This document shows positions 55,563 to 64,000 of a DNA stretch of 64,000 bases, piece after piece. The stretch is from Platycnemis pennipes. Lineage: Eukaryota; Arthropoda; Insecta; Odonata; Platycnemididae. Each line of letters opens with the position of its first letter. The stretch's first letter is position 1. Where the stretch lies: positions 134,149,926 through 134,213,925 of the forward strand of contig OW121854.1 of the NCBI GenBank assembly GCA_933228895.1, given 5' to 3'. The notes beneath the pieces were generated by a model, which searched no databases, was not told the origin of the DNA, and saw nothing but the letters and a program-made list of their open reading frames with translations. The position numbers were made by a program, and so were the translations under genes.

Positions 55563-55658
55563 GGGTGTTCAGAGCCAAACAGTATAGCTTCCAGATTATC
55601 CATAAAGATATCTGTCAAAATTATGGATAATCTGGAAACAGTTTGACTCTAAACACCC
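55563..55658. repeat. Inverted repeat with a 17-bp perfect core
   Basis: The left core 55589-55605 (TTCCAGATTATCCATAA) is the exact reverse complement of 55621-55637, with a 15-bp spacer. Outer parts also pair: GGGTGTT (55563-55569) with AACACCC (55652-55658), AGAG with CTCT and CAAAC with GTTTG, with a few unpaired bases between. The right arm reads as RT coding sequence (MDNLET, then YVDD 40 bp later), so the left arm looks like an inverted copy of part of the Penelope-like element. Confidence 0.85.
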
Positions 55659-56587
55659 AGTTTTGGAATGTGTTGGTATGTGGATGATATCCGGTGTTTA
55701 TGGACTGGTACTTAAATTAATGGACGCAATTAGATATTTTTGTAATGTCTTGAAATCTTTACACAAATCTATAAATATTGCCTTTGTGTATGGAGGCGAT
55801 CTTATACATTTTTTAGACCTGACGAATCTATTGAAATGAATTGTCTCCAAGCCGTAATAGATGACAATTCATTTCAATAGATACTGCTAGTCGTAAGAGC
55901 TCGCCGTTTTCATTAGCTGACGATTTCTATTAAATAATAAAGTCATGATTTAATGATTTTTAGAAAACATGGATGTTATTATCACCAAAGAGACTTAACA
56001 TGCCCGCGGACATAAATCAGCAGCTATGAGATCCATGATTTATAGACTTGTAAATATTCCCATGCCAGTAACTAATTATAACAAAGAGTTGGCTACAATT
56101 ATTACAACAGCATATAGGAATGGTTTTGATACGAAATGCATCTATAAACTAGTCCAACGTTTTAAGTCAAAGAAAACAAACAATCTCATGACATCCCTGT
56201 CGGTTGATTCCGTAAAACATAACCGCTGAACTAAGTTACCTTTTATTGGAAACGTTTCCTAAAAGTTAAACAAAATCATTAAACAAGATTATGTCCGAGT
56301 CTCTTGCTACAACCCTGTAACAATTGGCAAAATTCTTTTTAACTCTCAAGACAAATTAGGTAATAGTGGTGTGTGTAAACTTGTGTGTGAAGAATGTGGT
56401 GTACAATACATCGGATAGACAGGCCTAGCCTAAAAACCAGAATGAAAGACCACAGGCATTGTTTCATTAATTATAAGGAAACTTCATGTTTCGCAAACCA
56501 CTTGTGTGAATCCAACCATTTTAGCGAGTTTGACGCTGAAGTCCAACATTGTTTGGCCAAAGGATGTAAATTGGTCCTTAGGTTAAA
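55606..56587 (+). pseudogene. Penelope-like element polyprotein remnant (RT plus GIY-YIG)
   Basis: Penelope-like elements encode a reverse transcriptase followed by a GIY-YIG endonuclease. Visible pieces in order, in more than one frame, are MDNLET at 55623 and the catalytic YVDD at 55677-55688. After a frame change comes a stretch from FCNVLKSLHKSIN to HFLDLT (to 55824). A segment GHKSAAMRSMIYRLVNIPM from 56008 runs on to about 56205. Next comes TIGKILFNSQDKLGNSGVCKLVC, leading to the endonuclease signature QYIG at 56404-56415. A TAG at 56416 stands where the family usually has Gln (YIGQTGR). After a one-base frame change, LKTRMKDHRHCF and SCFANHLCESNHF continue the domain. The N-terminal RT half is missing. 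Stops and frame breaks make it non-functional. The clade assignment rests on motif order from memory of the family. Confidence 0.85.
55826..55882. repeat. Perfect 20-bp inverted repeat inside the Penelope-like remnant
   Basis: The arm 55826-55845 (ATCTATTGAAATGAATTGTC) is the exact reverse complement of 55863-55882, with a 17-bp spacer. The left arm directly follows the HFLDLT motif and supplies the stop that ends that frame. The following coding similarity resumes only near 56008, so the hairpin interrupts the polyprotein. Confidence 0.9.
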
Positions 56588-56910
56588 AGTTAAAGTTCAG
56601 ATTAAATCTATTAGAGAAATTTAAATCGGATAGCTTTCCTGAAGATGTGAGGCACATATTAAAAACACCAGTGTATTATGCTAGATTCGACCAGATAAAG
56701 AAGATTAGAGAGATAGATTGTCGTACAGATAGATTCAAAATGGCATTTTTCCCCCGTACTATAAGAGAACAGAATAGGCAGCATAGGAAAGGGATAGGTA
56801 GGCGAAATAGTCTAGAGTACTATGTAGTGCATGATGCATGTCTTACCCCTTAAATACTGTACACACTATCAATCAAGTTGCATGAGACAATATAGTTGCT
56901 AGTTTGCATA
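56588..56910 (+). mobile_element. CR1/L2-like LINE, 3'-end fragment
   Basis: Closely matches 60448-60774, the C-terminal coding end and start of the 3' region of the longer LINE copy in this window. Shared stretches include the codons for FDQIKKIREIDCRTDRFKMAFFPRTIREQNRQHRKGIGR (frame at 56647-56853) and the TTGCATGAGA around the terminal stop. It begins abruptly inside the Penelope-like sequence. It ends near GTTTGCAT, where the longer copy goes on with GTTAGCCCC. The fragment is truncated at both ends and cannot be functional. Confidence 0.88.
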
Positions 56911-57257
56911 CAAAGCCAAGGTGGTATAACGCGGAGTTTAGGAAATCACTAAAGCGACAAAGGGTATGACACCCTAAGATGAAAAATGCAGGACGGGGTC
57001 TATCGGTAGAGGAAATAAATGAGTTAGTTCAAAACTATAAAAAATCGAGAGAATTAGCAAGGAAATCATGTCGGCAAGCGTTATCACATTTCAAGACAAA
57101 GATATTAGGAGAATATTTAGATAGCAATCCTAAAGCGTTTTGGTCATATGTGAGAGAGCTTCAGGGAAATAAGTCCACAGTGCACACACTTAAAAATGAT
57201 AAAGGAATCAGAGTCACCAGCAGTGTAGAAAAAGCCAATACTTTAAACACCTTCTTC
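56911..57257 (+). mobile_element. CR1/L2-like LINE, internal fragment (endonuclease-RT linker)
   Basis: Matches 58791-59127 of the longer copy closely. The frame starting at 56979 reads KNAGRGLSVEEINELVQNYKKSRELARKSC and continues to SNPKAFWSYVRELQGNKSTVHTLKND. This lies between the endonuclease and RT of the LINE. Here the reading frame is open, whereas the longer copy has a TGA (58949) and a TAA (58979) at the equivalent codons, so the two copies decayed independently. It abuts the 3'-end fragment directly but comes from further upstream in the element, so the order is permuted. Confidence 0.85.
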
Positions 57258-57995
57258 GTTTCGCCCATTTCGTCACCAGTCACCATTTCGTAAAAGGAAT
57301 TTCAACTGACGGAAATTGCCCACAAAAAGAGGACCACAATGTTGAAGAAACTTAAGTTGGCGACCAGAATATATGAGAAGGGCGGTTCCAATACAAGCCT
57401 GGCAACACTCTCAACTTCAGCGCCAGAGATATCTCCAATAGTGAAGGAAGATTAGCTTCTCTTCACTCTCTATCTACATAATGCCCTGAAGCCACCATAG
57501 GTGTGTGTGGCAGGGATTAATTAAGACCAAACATGCTTTATCTGCAATGGTTGATAGGATTAGTAGCTATATGCTCGTCGGAACATAACAATTTATGTAA
57601 CATACTAAGATAAAGCAAGCATGCACAGACGTAGGCTGGGTTAGCTTAAACGCTTCATACTGATACGTAGCGTTCTATATATCTAAAGCTATTCTTATCT
57701 CTAATGATACGAGAAAAGAAGGATATTTAATCTGTCAGTTCGGCAACCAAATTTTCTATTTTCACGTACAGTCGGATGCAAAATCAGTCCAACAAATTGA
57801 GCGGTGCCACTTTTGCAGAGAAGGGAAAATTGAACTTCCTTTACTCCTCTAGATTAAATTCATTGCACCGCAACCTAGGCCAGTAAAGCTCAACAGGTAT
57901 GACACATTTCCGTATTCGAAATCACTATCCAAAGGAACGGGAGAAACTTTTTTACATCCTTGAAGATTAGAATTTTTGGCCATTAAGAATTGGTA
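57258..57995. other. Unassigned sequence between LINE copies
   Basis: About 740 bp with no recognisable coding motif or structured repeat. The first 35 bp (CGTTTCGCCCATTTCGTCAC and following) may be a degraded continuation of the LINE fragment. A segment around 57475-57515 (GCCCTGAAGCCACC then GTGTGTGTGGCAGGG) looks like a dispersed repeat core, but I cannot assign it. Confidence 0.45.
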
Positions 57996-60748
57996 TAAAA
58001 AGCTGGCTTACGAAGGACATATCAGATCATGAAGTATTTCCGAAGTGTTTTACCGTATACAGAAAGGATAGAGTAAGCAGAAACGGAGGAGGAGTATTCA
58101 TAGCTGTGAAAGACCCGTATGTCATTAGAAGAGAACGTATTTCAGAGCGAAATGTAGAAAATATTTGGTGTTCCGTTAAAAGTAAAAGTAGTAACGCAAA
58201 AAAGATATGTAGGTGCATATTACAGGCCACCGGACGCAGACGTCAATTCTTTAATGGAGCTAGAGTCAGAGATACGTACATTACATTCTCGGAACATTGG
58301 TAGAGGAATAATAGTAGGCGGAGATTTCAATCTCCCTTCGATAGACTGGAATACGTGTAGTTTCATTACAGGAGGTACGTATAAGGAACTCTGCGAATCA
58401 CTGTTGAACACCTTTACGTTACATTCTTTACAACAGCTTGCAACAAAACCGACCAGGGGAAACAACATTCTAGACTTATTAGCAACAAATATACCCGAAA
58501 GAGTTCTAAGTACAGTTACAGACAATGGAATAAGTGATTATAAAATAGTGCATGCGAAATTTATTGTAGGCGTTGAAAGACATTATAAAACAAGGAGGAC
58601 GGTTCACTTATTTAGCAAGGCTAATTACGACGGTATGAAAGAGGAATTTAGGGAATCGTTTAATGTATTTAGCGAACAAAGCAAAGGATTAGATACAGAG
58701 GATTCGTGGAGCGAATTTCTTGAGGTCACCCATAAAGCAGGTAATAAATACATACCAAGTAAATTCATTAGTGATAATACAGAGCCAAGGTGGTATAAAG
58801 CGGAGGTTAGGAAATCACTAAAGCGAAAATGGTATGCCACGCTAGGATGAAAAATGCAGGACGAGGTCTATCGGTAGAGGAAAAAAATAAGTTAGATCAA
58901 AACTATAAAAAATCGAGAGCATTAGCAAGGAAATCATGTCGGAAAGCGTGATCACATTTCAAGAGCAAGATGTTAGGATAATGTTCAGATAGCAATCCTA
59001 AAGCGTTTTGGTCACATGTGAGAGAGCTTCAGGGAAATAAGTCCACAGTGCACACACTAAAAAACGATAAAGGAATAAGAGTTACCAGCAGTGTAGAAAA
59101 AGCCAATACTTTAATCACCTTCTTCCAAAGCGTATTCAACTCATCGTCACACATCGCAGTGGAACCACCGCCGAACACTTTCAGTGAGCAAATGCCCGAA
59201 ATAAAAATTTCATGTCGCGGAATAGAGCAGCAGTTAAAAAGCATTAGTATAATCAAATCACCATGTCCCGATAAAATTCCCTCCAGAGTATAAAAAACAT
59301 TAGCTTCTGAAATATCCCCATATATAGAAATAATATTCAATAAAACACTAAAGAACTACACAGTACCCAAAGATTGGTAAGTAGCTAACATAACACCTAT
59401 ATTTAAAAGCGGTGATAGGGGAGAACCTAGTAAATACAGACCCATTTCACTCACGTCAATCTCTTGTAAGATATTTGAACACATTGTAGTCAGTTCGATC
59501 ATGGGGCATTTGGATACTCAGGGATTACTCGTAAACAGCCAACATGGGTTCCGGAAAGGTAGATCTTGCGAGACACAATTAGCTTTATTCGTACACGATA
59601 TTTTAGTATACGGCGAAAACAGTACTGAAGTTGATGCGATACCTTTAGACTTCAAAAAGGCATTCGATTAAATTCCTCGTGATAAATTAATCTTGAAGTT
59701 AGAGAGTTTTGGTATAAATAAAGACGTTGTATGTTGGCTAAAAGAATTCTTAAGTGGGAGAGAGCAGAAGGTTGTCATAGATGGTATCATGTCGGACACA
59801 ATCGAAGTCACATCGGGAGTTCCTCAGGGTAGCGTAGTAGGTCCGCTTCTATTTCTTTTATACATAAACGATTTGGGTACCGTAGTTAGTAGTAACCTTA
59901 GACTTTTTGCAGACGATGCGGTGGTGTACAGGGGTATATCAAACGAAGAGGACACGAAATCACTTAGCAAGGATTTATATGCAATTCAAGAGTGGTGCGA
60001 CAAATGGCAGTTCGAACTCAACCTTAAAAAGTGTGTAGCTATCAATTTTTGGAGGAGGAATAATTCGATAGAGCGATCCTGTAGAATTAATAACACGAAG
60101 ATCGAAAACGTTGAAACCGTAAGATATTTAGATGTAACAATCACTAAAGATTTATCGTGGGGAAGACACATAAGGGAGATATGCGGCCGAGCGAAGAGAA
60201 AGCTAGGATTTATAAAGAGAGTACTTGGGAAATGTGATGAGAAGACAAAAGAGCGATGCTACTTTTCACTAGTTAGGCCCCACCTTGAGTATGCAGCCAG
60301 TGTATGGGATCCTAATGAATTAGGTTTGATGAGAGAACTAGACAGTGTGCAACGTAGAGTAGCTAGGTTTGTCAAAAGGTGGTACGATAGGTTGAGTAGT
60401 TAATCAGAATTAATACAAGAATTAAGGTGGGAATCATTATCAGAGCGTAGGTTAAAGTTCAGATTAAATCTATCGGAGAAATTTCAATCGGATAGCATTA
60501 CTGAAGATGTTAGGCATATATTAAAAACACTAGCGTATTATGCTAGATTCGACCAGATAAATAAGATTAGAGAGTTAGATTGTCGTACAGATAGATTCAA
60601 AATGGCATTTTTCCCCCGTACTATAAGAGAACAGAATAGGCAGCATAGGAAAGGGATAGGTAGGGGAAATATTTTAGAGTATTCTGTAGTGCATGATGCA
60701 TGTATTAACCCCTCAAATACTATAGATACTAACAATCTAGTTGCATGA
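57996..60748 (+). pseudogene. CR1/L2-like LINE ORF2 (endonuclease and reverse transcriptase), 5'-truncated and broken
   Basis: The first frame gives the endonuclease core KSWLTKDISDHEVFPK, YRKDR and NGGGVFIAV. Near 58205, in a run of six A, the frame shifts to VGAYYRPPDADVN, then GGDFNLPSIDW, PTRGNNILDLL and SDYKIVHAKF (to 58848). A second shift near 58840 leads to the linker and RT frame, which stays the same to the end. RT motifs include PIFKSGDRG.PSKYRPISLTS, QHGFRKG.SCETQLA, LDFKKAFD, SGVPQGSVVGPLLFLLYINDL and the catalytic FADD at 59906-59917. After these come VRPHLEYAASVWDP and the C-terminal RTDRFKMAFFPRTIREQNRQ. Six in-frame stops (58949, 58979, 59291, 59378, 59669, 60401) kill it. 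The natural end is probably the TGA at 60746. No RNase H domain is seen. Assignment to the CR1/L2 group is by motif style. Confidence 0.88.
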
Positions 60749-60900
60749 GACCCTTTAGTTGCTTGCTTGCATGTTAGCCCCTGGGGTAAGCGACTATAGT
60801 CGCGAGCCATTATCTCATCCCAGGTGGGGTGTACCACTATAGTCACGCGCTGCGTAGTTATCTCTATCTTGCTGGGGAAGGCTATCTATTGGTTTACTCA
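60749..60900 (+). mobile_element. Probable 3' untranslated region of the LINE
   Basis: The first 26 bp or so (GACCCTTTAGTTGCTTGCTT) are shared with the 3'-end fragment that stops near 56910, so they belong to the element. The continuation to about 60900 is placed here only by adjacency. It has two related blocks built around CTATAGTC followed by CGCG and TTATCTC (about 60790-60815 and 60835-60862). No poly(A) tail or microsatellite marks the end, so the boundary is uncertain. Confidence 0.5.
60790..60803. repeat. 14-bp perfect palindrome GCGACTATAGTCGC
   Basis: GCGACTATAGTCGC is identical to its reverse complement. A related imperfect version, CACTATAGTCACGCG, follows at 60835-60849. It lies just after the LINE stop codon, so it may be part of a 3' structure recognised by the element's RT. 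That function is inference. Confidence 0.8.
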
Positions 60901-61764
60901 TAGCATGAATTTATTGCATTTGAATAGTGTATCACCATATTTTCGCACTGTTCTGTCATGAGGCTATGAATTGTATTTGATCTCATGACTTGACATTTAT
61001 TTAGACATATAATTGGCACTTGTAATTTTAACTGACAGATAATATTATTTATATTACGAAATAGTACTCCGCTTTTATTTAGTTCTGACAATAAATTCGA
61101 ATTTCGCAAAATATTGTCTTTCGTATATTTTACTACTTGCTAATTTATCTCTGTGCCATATAAGACGTTGTAAATGATTGTTTCCTTTTTTCCTGTTATT
61201 ACAATGATTAATTGGAATTGTTTTAAAAAAATACATATTTTACAGTCAGTTTGATGAAGAAATTCATTTTGTAAATGCCTATGGAGAACCTTTTGACGTT
61301 CAGCTTCTTTTTTTCGAATAAACCCCCTTCACGTAGTTTTTTATCCAAGCCATCCAGATCATGGTCAGACGATATACACACATAATTATTGTTTTTATCA
61401 CTATGCACTTATTATTACTGAAGTTTATAATATTCATTGCGATTCTTCTCGTGAAATTCTTTATGATTTTGAAATTGAATGATACAGCGTTGTTCCGAAT
61501 TCCTGGCTGACGCGTACGAAATATTCGCTCATTTCTTATTCCACATTACATCACTTGATAAACTATTGGATCTTCCTTGCTTTTTAGCTATTCTTGCCGT
61601 TCATGGTAAATTCCTCCTGGTTTTTTTTTCAATCGCCGTGAAGTGAGCTTCCAATATTCAAGCGTATTATTTTGCTAACTATTCTCGTTTTCATCACTCA
61701 CGGGACAGGCGATGGGGGATGAATGTGTTGAGTTTCCCTTCCCTCCTCCACTTCCCACTAGGCT
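60901..61764. other. Unassigned AT-rich sequence between LINE and piggyBac remnant
   Basis: No motif, RNA gene or structured repeat was recognised. Short minus-strand open frames (60894-61109, 61223-61408, 61675-61884) have no recognisable domain, and the last overlaps the plus-strand transposase. The part nearest 61764 may contain the lost N-terminal region of the piggyBac gene, but no similarity is visible. Confidence 0.5.
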
Positions 61765-62830
61765 ACGCCTATTTTTTATGAAATTATTACAGAGAAAAGA
61801 TTTTTTTGCTGCTGAAGTTTTTGTACTTTGCCAACAATGAGAAATACCAGTCCGATGCTCAAGTTTCCCCAAAACTTTATACAATAAAACCTATCGTGGA
61901 CAATTTGGTCTAAAAATTTAAGGAAAGTTACACTCCTGAGGGGCTGCTATCTGTTGACGAAAGTTTATTGCTGTGGAAGGGTCGCCTAGGCCGAAAAGTA
62001 TACATTCCAAATAAACGGTCAAGATTTGGCATGCAATCCTTTAAATTGTGTGACTCCAAAACCGGGTATGTGTGCAACATGCTTGTATGTATATACGGGA
62101 AGGGACACCGAACTCGCTGAAACAGTGAAAGGCTTTGGCGTTTCAAGTTTTACAAGACCTTCCAAATTAGTACTCTCTCTCAAGATTTACTTTCGCAACG
62201 GTATAAGTACAATAAGAATAAATAATTACTTCAGTAGCTTCATTACTTCACTTTTTGATTTTTCACAATGGGTGTGTGCATCTTGAGTACTTGCATGATA
62301 CCTCTATGGTAGATGTCCTAAATAGAGGACAAGGAACAAAATGGAAACCCCAGGCTTGCGTTGATTACAACGATGCAATGGGAGGAGTGGATTTGTCTGA
62401 TCAGTGCATAGTAACGTACAGTCCGGCCCAAAAGAAACTAAAAAAAATATTATCAAAAGATTTTCCGGCACTTATTAGATATAACAGTATTCAAATAATT
62501 TGTTATATACAAAAAACAAGGGGGTGGCTCATCACAACTCGAAATCAGGATGAAACTTATTGAGGACCTGTTCCTCAAAAAGGCAAATGAAATATGCAGA
62601 GACGCAGCAGAGAAAGAGTCAACGATCAGAGAAAAAAGATCCAATATACAAACACCTGGAAGACTCACAGGCCGACACTATCCAAATCTAAAGCCACCAT
62701 CAGACGCGAGAAAACCGTTTGCAAGGCTAAGGGACAAAGAAAAGAGACAATATTTTATTGCAACGAGTATGATGCCCCACTATGTGCGGCACCGTGTTTT
62801 CGATTGTATCATATATTACCAAATTATTGA
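61765..62830 (+). pseudogene. piggyBac-family transposase (DDE_Tnp_1_7 type), 5'-truncated and frameshifted
   Basis: piggyBac transposases cut and paste DNA at TTAA with three catalytic Asp residues and end in a cysteine-rich zinc-binding domain. Pieces in order: TPIFYEIITEKRF (61765), then after a slip in a T run LLLKFLYFANNEKYQSDA. Next come KPIVDNLV, a TAA at 61911 and SVDESLLLWKGRLGRK with the first Asp at 61956. KRSRFGMQSFKLCDSKTGYVCNML then shifts near 62085 into YTGRDTELAETVKGFG. At 62218 the block reads INNYFSS where the family has VDNYFTS, so the second Asp is Asn. A further shift gives KPQACVDYNDAMGGVDLSDQ with the third Asp at 62390. RLTGRHYPNLKPPSDARKPFARL is followed by another shift into VCKAKGQRKETIFYCNEYDAPLCAAPCFRLYH, ending LPNY-stop at 62830. 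It has at least five frame breaks plus a stop. The N-terminal third is not visible. Confidence 0.9.
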
Positions 62831-63780
62831 TTTTTCAAACAATATGAACATTTTTGTGAAAACATTGTGTGGCAATAAAATTGTTTAAATTTAAAATTCT
62901 TAAAATTTAGAGAGACAAAAAATTATAGGTTTTACTAAGTAACACATGACATTCTTTTATTTTACCAAAACTTCATTTGATTCAGCAAAAGGTTTTGAAA
63001 ATGAGCCATAAATACCTTGATTATTCCATAAAATATACGGTAACAAATTATGCCACAAAAAATGGCGAAAAAAGTTAAAACGCATGAAAAAACCGAGAAG
63101 GACTATATTCATCCATTTTTGTATCCCAAATGTCGAAAAATTACAAAAAAAATGTCAAAAAATTTGAACTTTTAAATTTTAAGCATTAAAAGTTCAAACA
63201 ATTACTTATTTGTATAGAAATTACATTTTAAAATTATATTTCATTTATTTTGAATCCAATTCATGTATTTCTAATTTGAAGTACACGAGGGAATAAAATT
63301 ATCAAATCTAGATTTTATTGCGCTAATTACTGTGAAATTAAAAAAAAAAAAAATCAATGTAAATTTTTGATGAAAAACTTTCTCAAAGTAATACAGCAAA
63401 ATTAATGTTAAATAAATGAAATCCATTGTAACTATAACCACATGTATGTTTACTGTGTTATGAATACAGTTTTGTGATGCAAAAATTAGCAAAACTTCAT
63501 TATTTATTGCAAAAAAATTTTTTTTGAGAAAATTAACAAAAAAAATTCTGAAAATTGTTCTATTCTCCACTACAAACAGGAAAAATATCACTTTTTCCCA
63601 AATAAATTTTTAACGTATGTTAGAGGCAAATGATTTCTTGAAATGTACTCCTCGTCTGTTGTTTAGTAGTTGACAAATTTTCCTAGTGCTATTCTTTAAT
63701 TTTTCAAATCGTTGATGGTAGAAACCTCGTTTACTTGAAAGGACTAACACGCTAAACCATCAAAGGTTGATCAAATAGTG
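62831..63780. other. AT-rich sequence downstream of the piggyBac remnant
   Basis: About 950 bp rich in A and T runs. An AATAAA at about 62874, some 45 bp after the transposase stop, could be its old polyadenylation signal. No piggyBac terminal inverted repeat with a flanking TTAA could be identified with confidence. A 106-codon minus-strand frame at 63271-63591 is mostly Phe, Ile and Asn from A/T runs and has no domain. Confidence 0.5.
63163..63198. repeat. 13-bp perfect inverted repeat
   Basis: TTTGAACTTTTAA at 63163-63175 is the reverse complement of TTAAAAGTTCAAA at 63186-63198, with a 10-bp spacer. It contains TTAA in both arms and lies 330 bp after the piggyBac stop. It could be an internal repeat of that element or a chance AT-rich hairpin. 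Confidence 0.7.
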
Positions 63781-64000
63781 GGCCCGTTTCAGAATAATCG
63801 AGGAAAATTGCAGTTGGAAAAAAGCACCAAGAGAGAAAAAGATTGGGAGAAAGAATTTCATTGATAATAGTGAATTGTCGTAGTTTAAGAAATAAAGTGG
63901 CAGAATACACCACCTTAAACAAAGTACTGATGCAAATATAATCGTAGGTACAGAAAGCTGGCTTTCGAAGGACATATCACATCATGAAGTATTTCCGAAG
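63781..64000 (+). pseudogene. CR1/L2-like LINE, 5' part of another ORF2 copy, cut by the window edge
   Basis: From about 63846 the frame reads LGERISLIIVNCRSLRNKVAEYTTLNKVL, the N-terminal start of an APE-type endonuclease. After a small frame break (an in-frame TAA follows KVLMQI) it continues as DANIIVGTESWLSKDISHHEVFPK to the edge. The last 50 bp or so match 57996-58041, the 5' end of the long LINE copy, and reach further upstream than that copy does. The sequence before 63846 may be ORF1-ORF2 spacer. Its start is uncertain. Confidence 0.82.

Noticed and set aside
58027..59340. Minus-strand frames opposite the LINE (58027-58230, 58220-58525, 58625-58840, 59029-59340)
   Set aside because: They are antisense shadows of endonuclease and RT coding sequence, which is clearly on the plus strand.
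60538..60846. Minus-strand 102-codon frame at the LINE 3' end
   Set aside because: It is antisense to the conserved C-terminal LINE coding region, which is also present in the fragment at 56588-56910.
62831..63200. piggyBac right terminal inverted repeat at the 63163-63198 hairpin
   Set aside because: No matching inverted copy was seen upstream of 61765 and no clear TTAA target duplication pair. Kept only as a hairpin.
63271..63591. Minus-strand 106-codon frame rich in Phe and Ile, possible membrane protein
   Set aside because: Composition follows from A/T homopolymer runs. There is no credible start context or domain.

Overview
The window looks like repeat-rich heterochromatin from an animal, most likely an invertebrate. 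I infer this from three kinds of transposon remnant seen together: a Penelope-like element with a GIY-YIG endonuclease, a CR1/L2-group LINE and a piggyBac transposase. I cannot name the species. No intact host gene, tRNA, rRNA or CRISPR array was recognised.

Positions 1-55024 (86% of the window) form one uninterrupted head-to-tail satellite array. The monomer is about 145 bp and about 34% GC, giving roughly 380 copies, all in one orientation, and the array runs off the left edge. Each consensus monomer holds a 16-bp dyad (ATCGGT-N4-ACCGAT), a 12-bp palindrome (TGTTTTAAAACA), phased A/T tracts and an AATAAA hexamer. Monomers differ by diagnostic substitutions and small indels, and their order repeats at long range. 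A register of about 9.0-9.4 kb (62-65 monomers) is visible from about 3.5 to 21.5 kb. A register of 6.95 kb (48 monomers) runs from about 20.9 to 47.6 kb. Younger in-register rearrangements cut across the second one: a 12-monomer duplication with a hybrid junction at about 32.08 kb, a 26-monomer (3767-bp) tandem duplication at 32.45-39.98 kb marked by private variants, and a 27-monomer step-back at about 47.6 kb. The last 7.4 kb is a finer mosaic.

The array stops at 55024. The right flank is a graveyard of transposons. At 55.6-56.6 kb lies a decayed Penelope-like element (RT YVDD box, thumb region, GIY-YIG domain) with two strong inverted repeats. It is fused to a 3' fragment of a CR1/L2-like LINE, and an internal fragment of the same LINE follows in permuted order. 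A long 5'-truncated LINE copy (endonuclease, RT, C-terminal domain) with frame breaks and six in-frame stops fills 58.0-60.75 kb. A broken piggyBac transposase lies at 61.77-62.83 kb. The 5' part of another copy of the same LINE begins near 63.8 kb and runs off the right edge.

Nothing here works as a pathway. The biology is structural: satellite homogenisation by unequal exchange, next to a border that collected transposons. A centromeric or pericentromeric role is plausible but is inference only.
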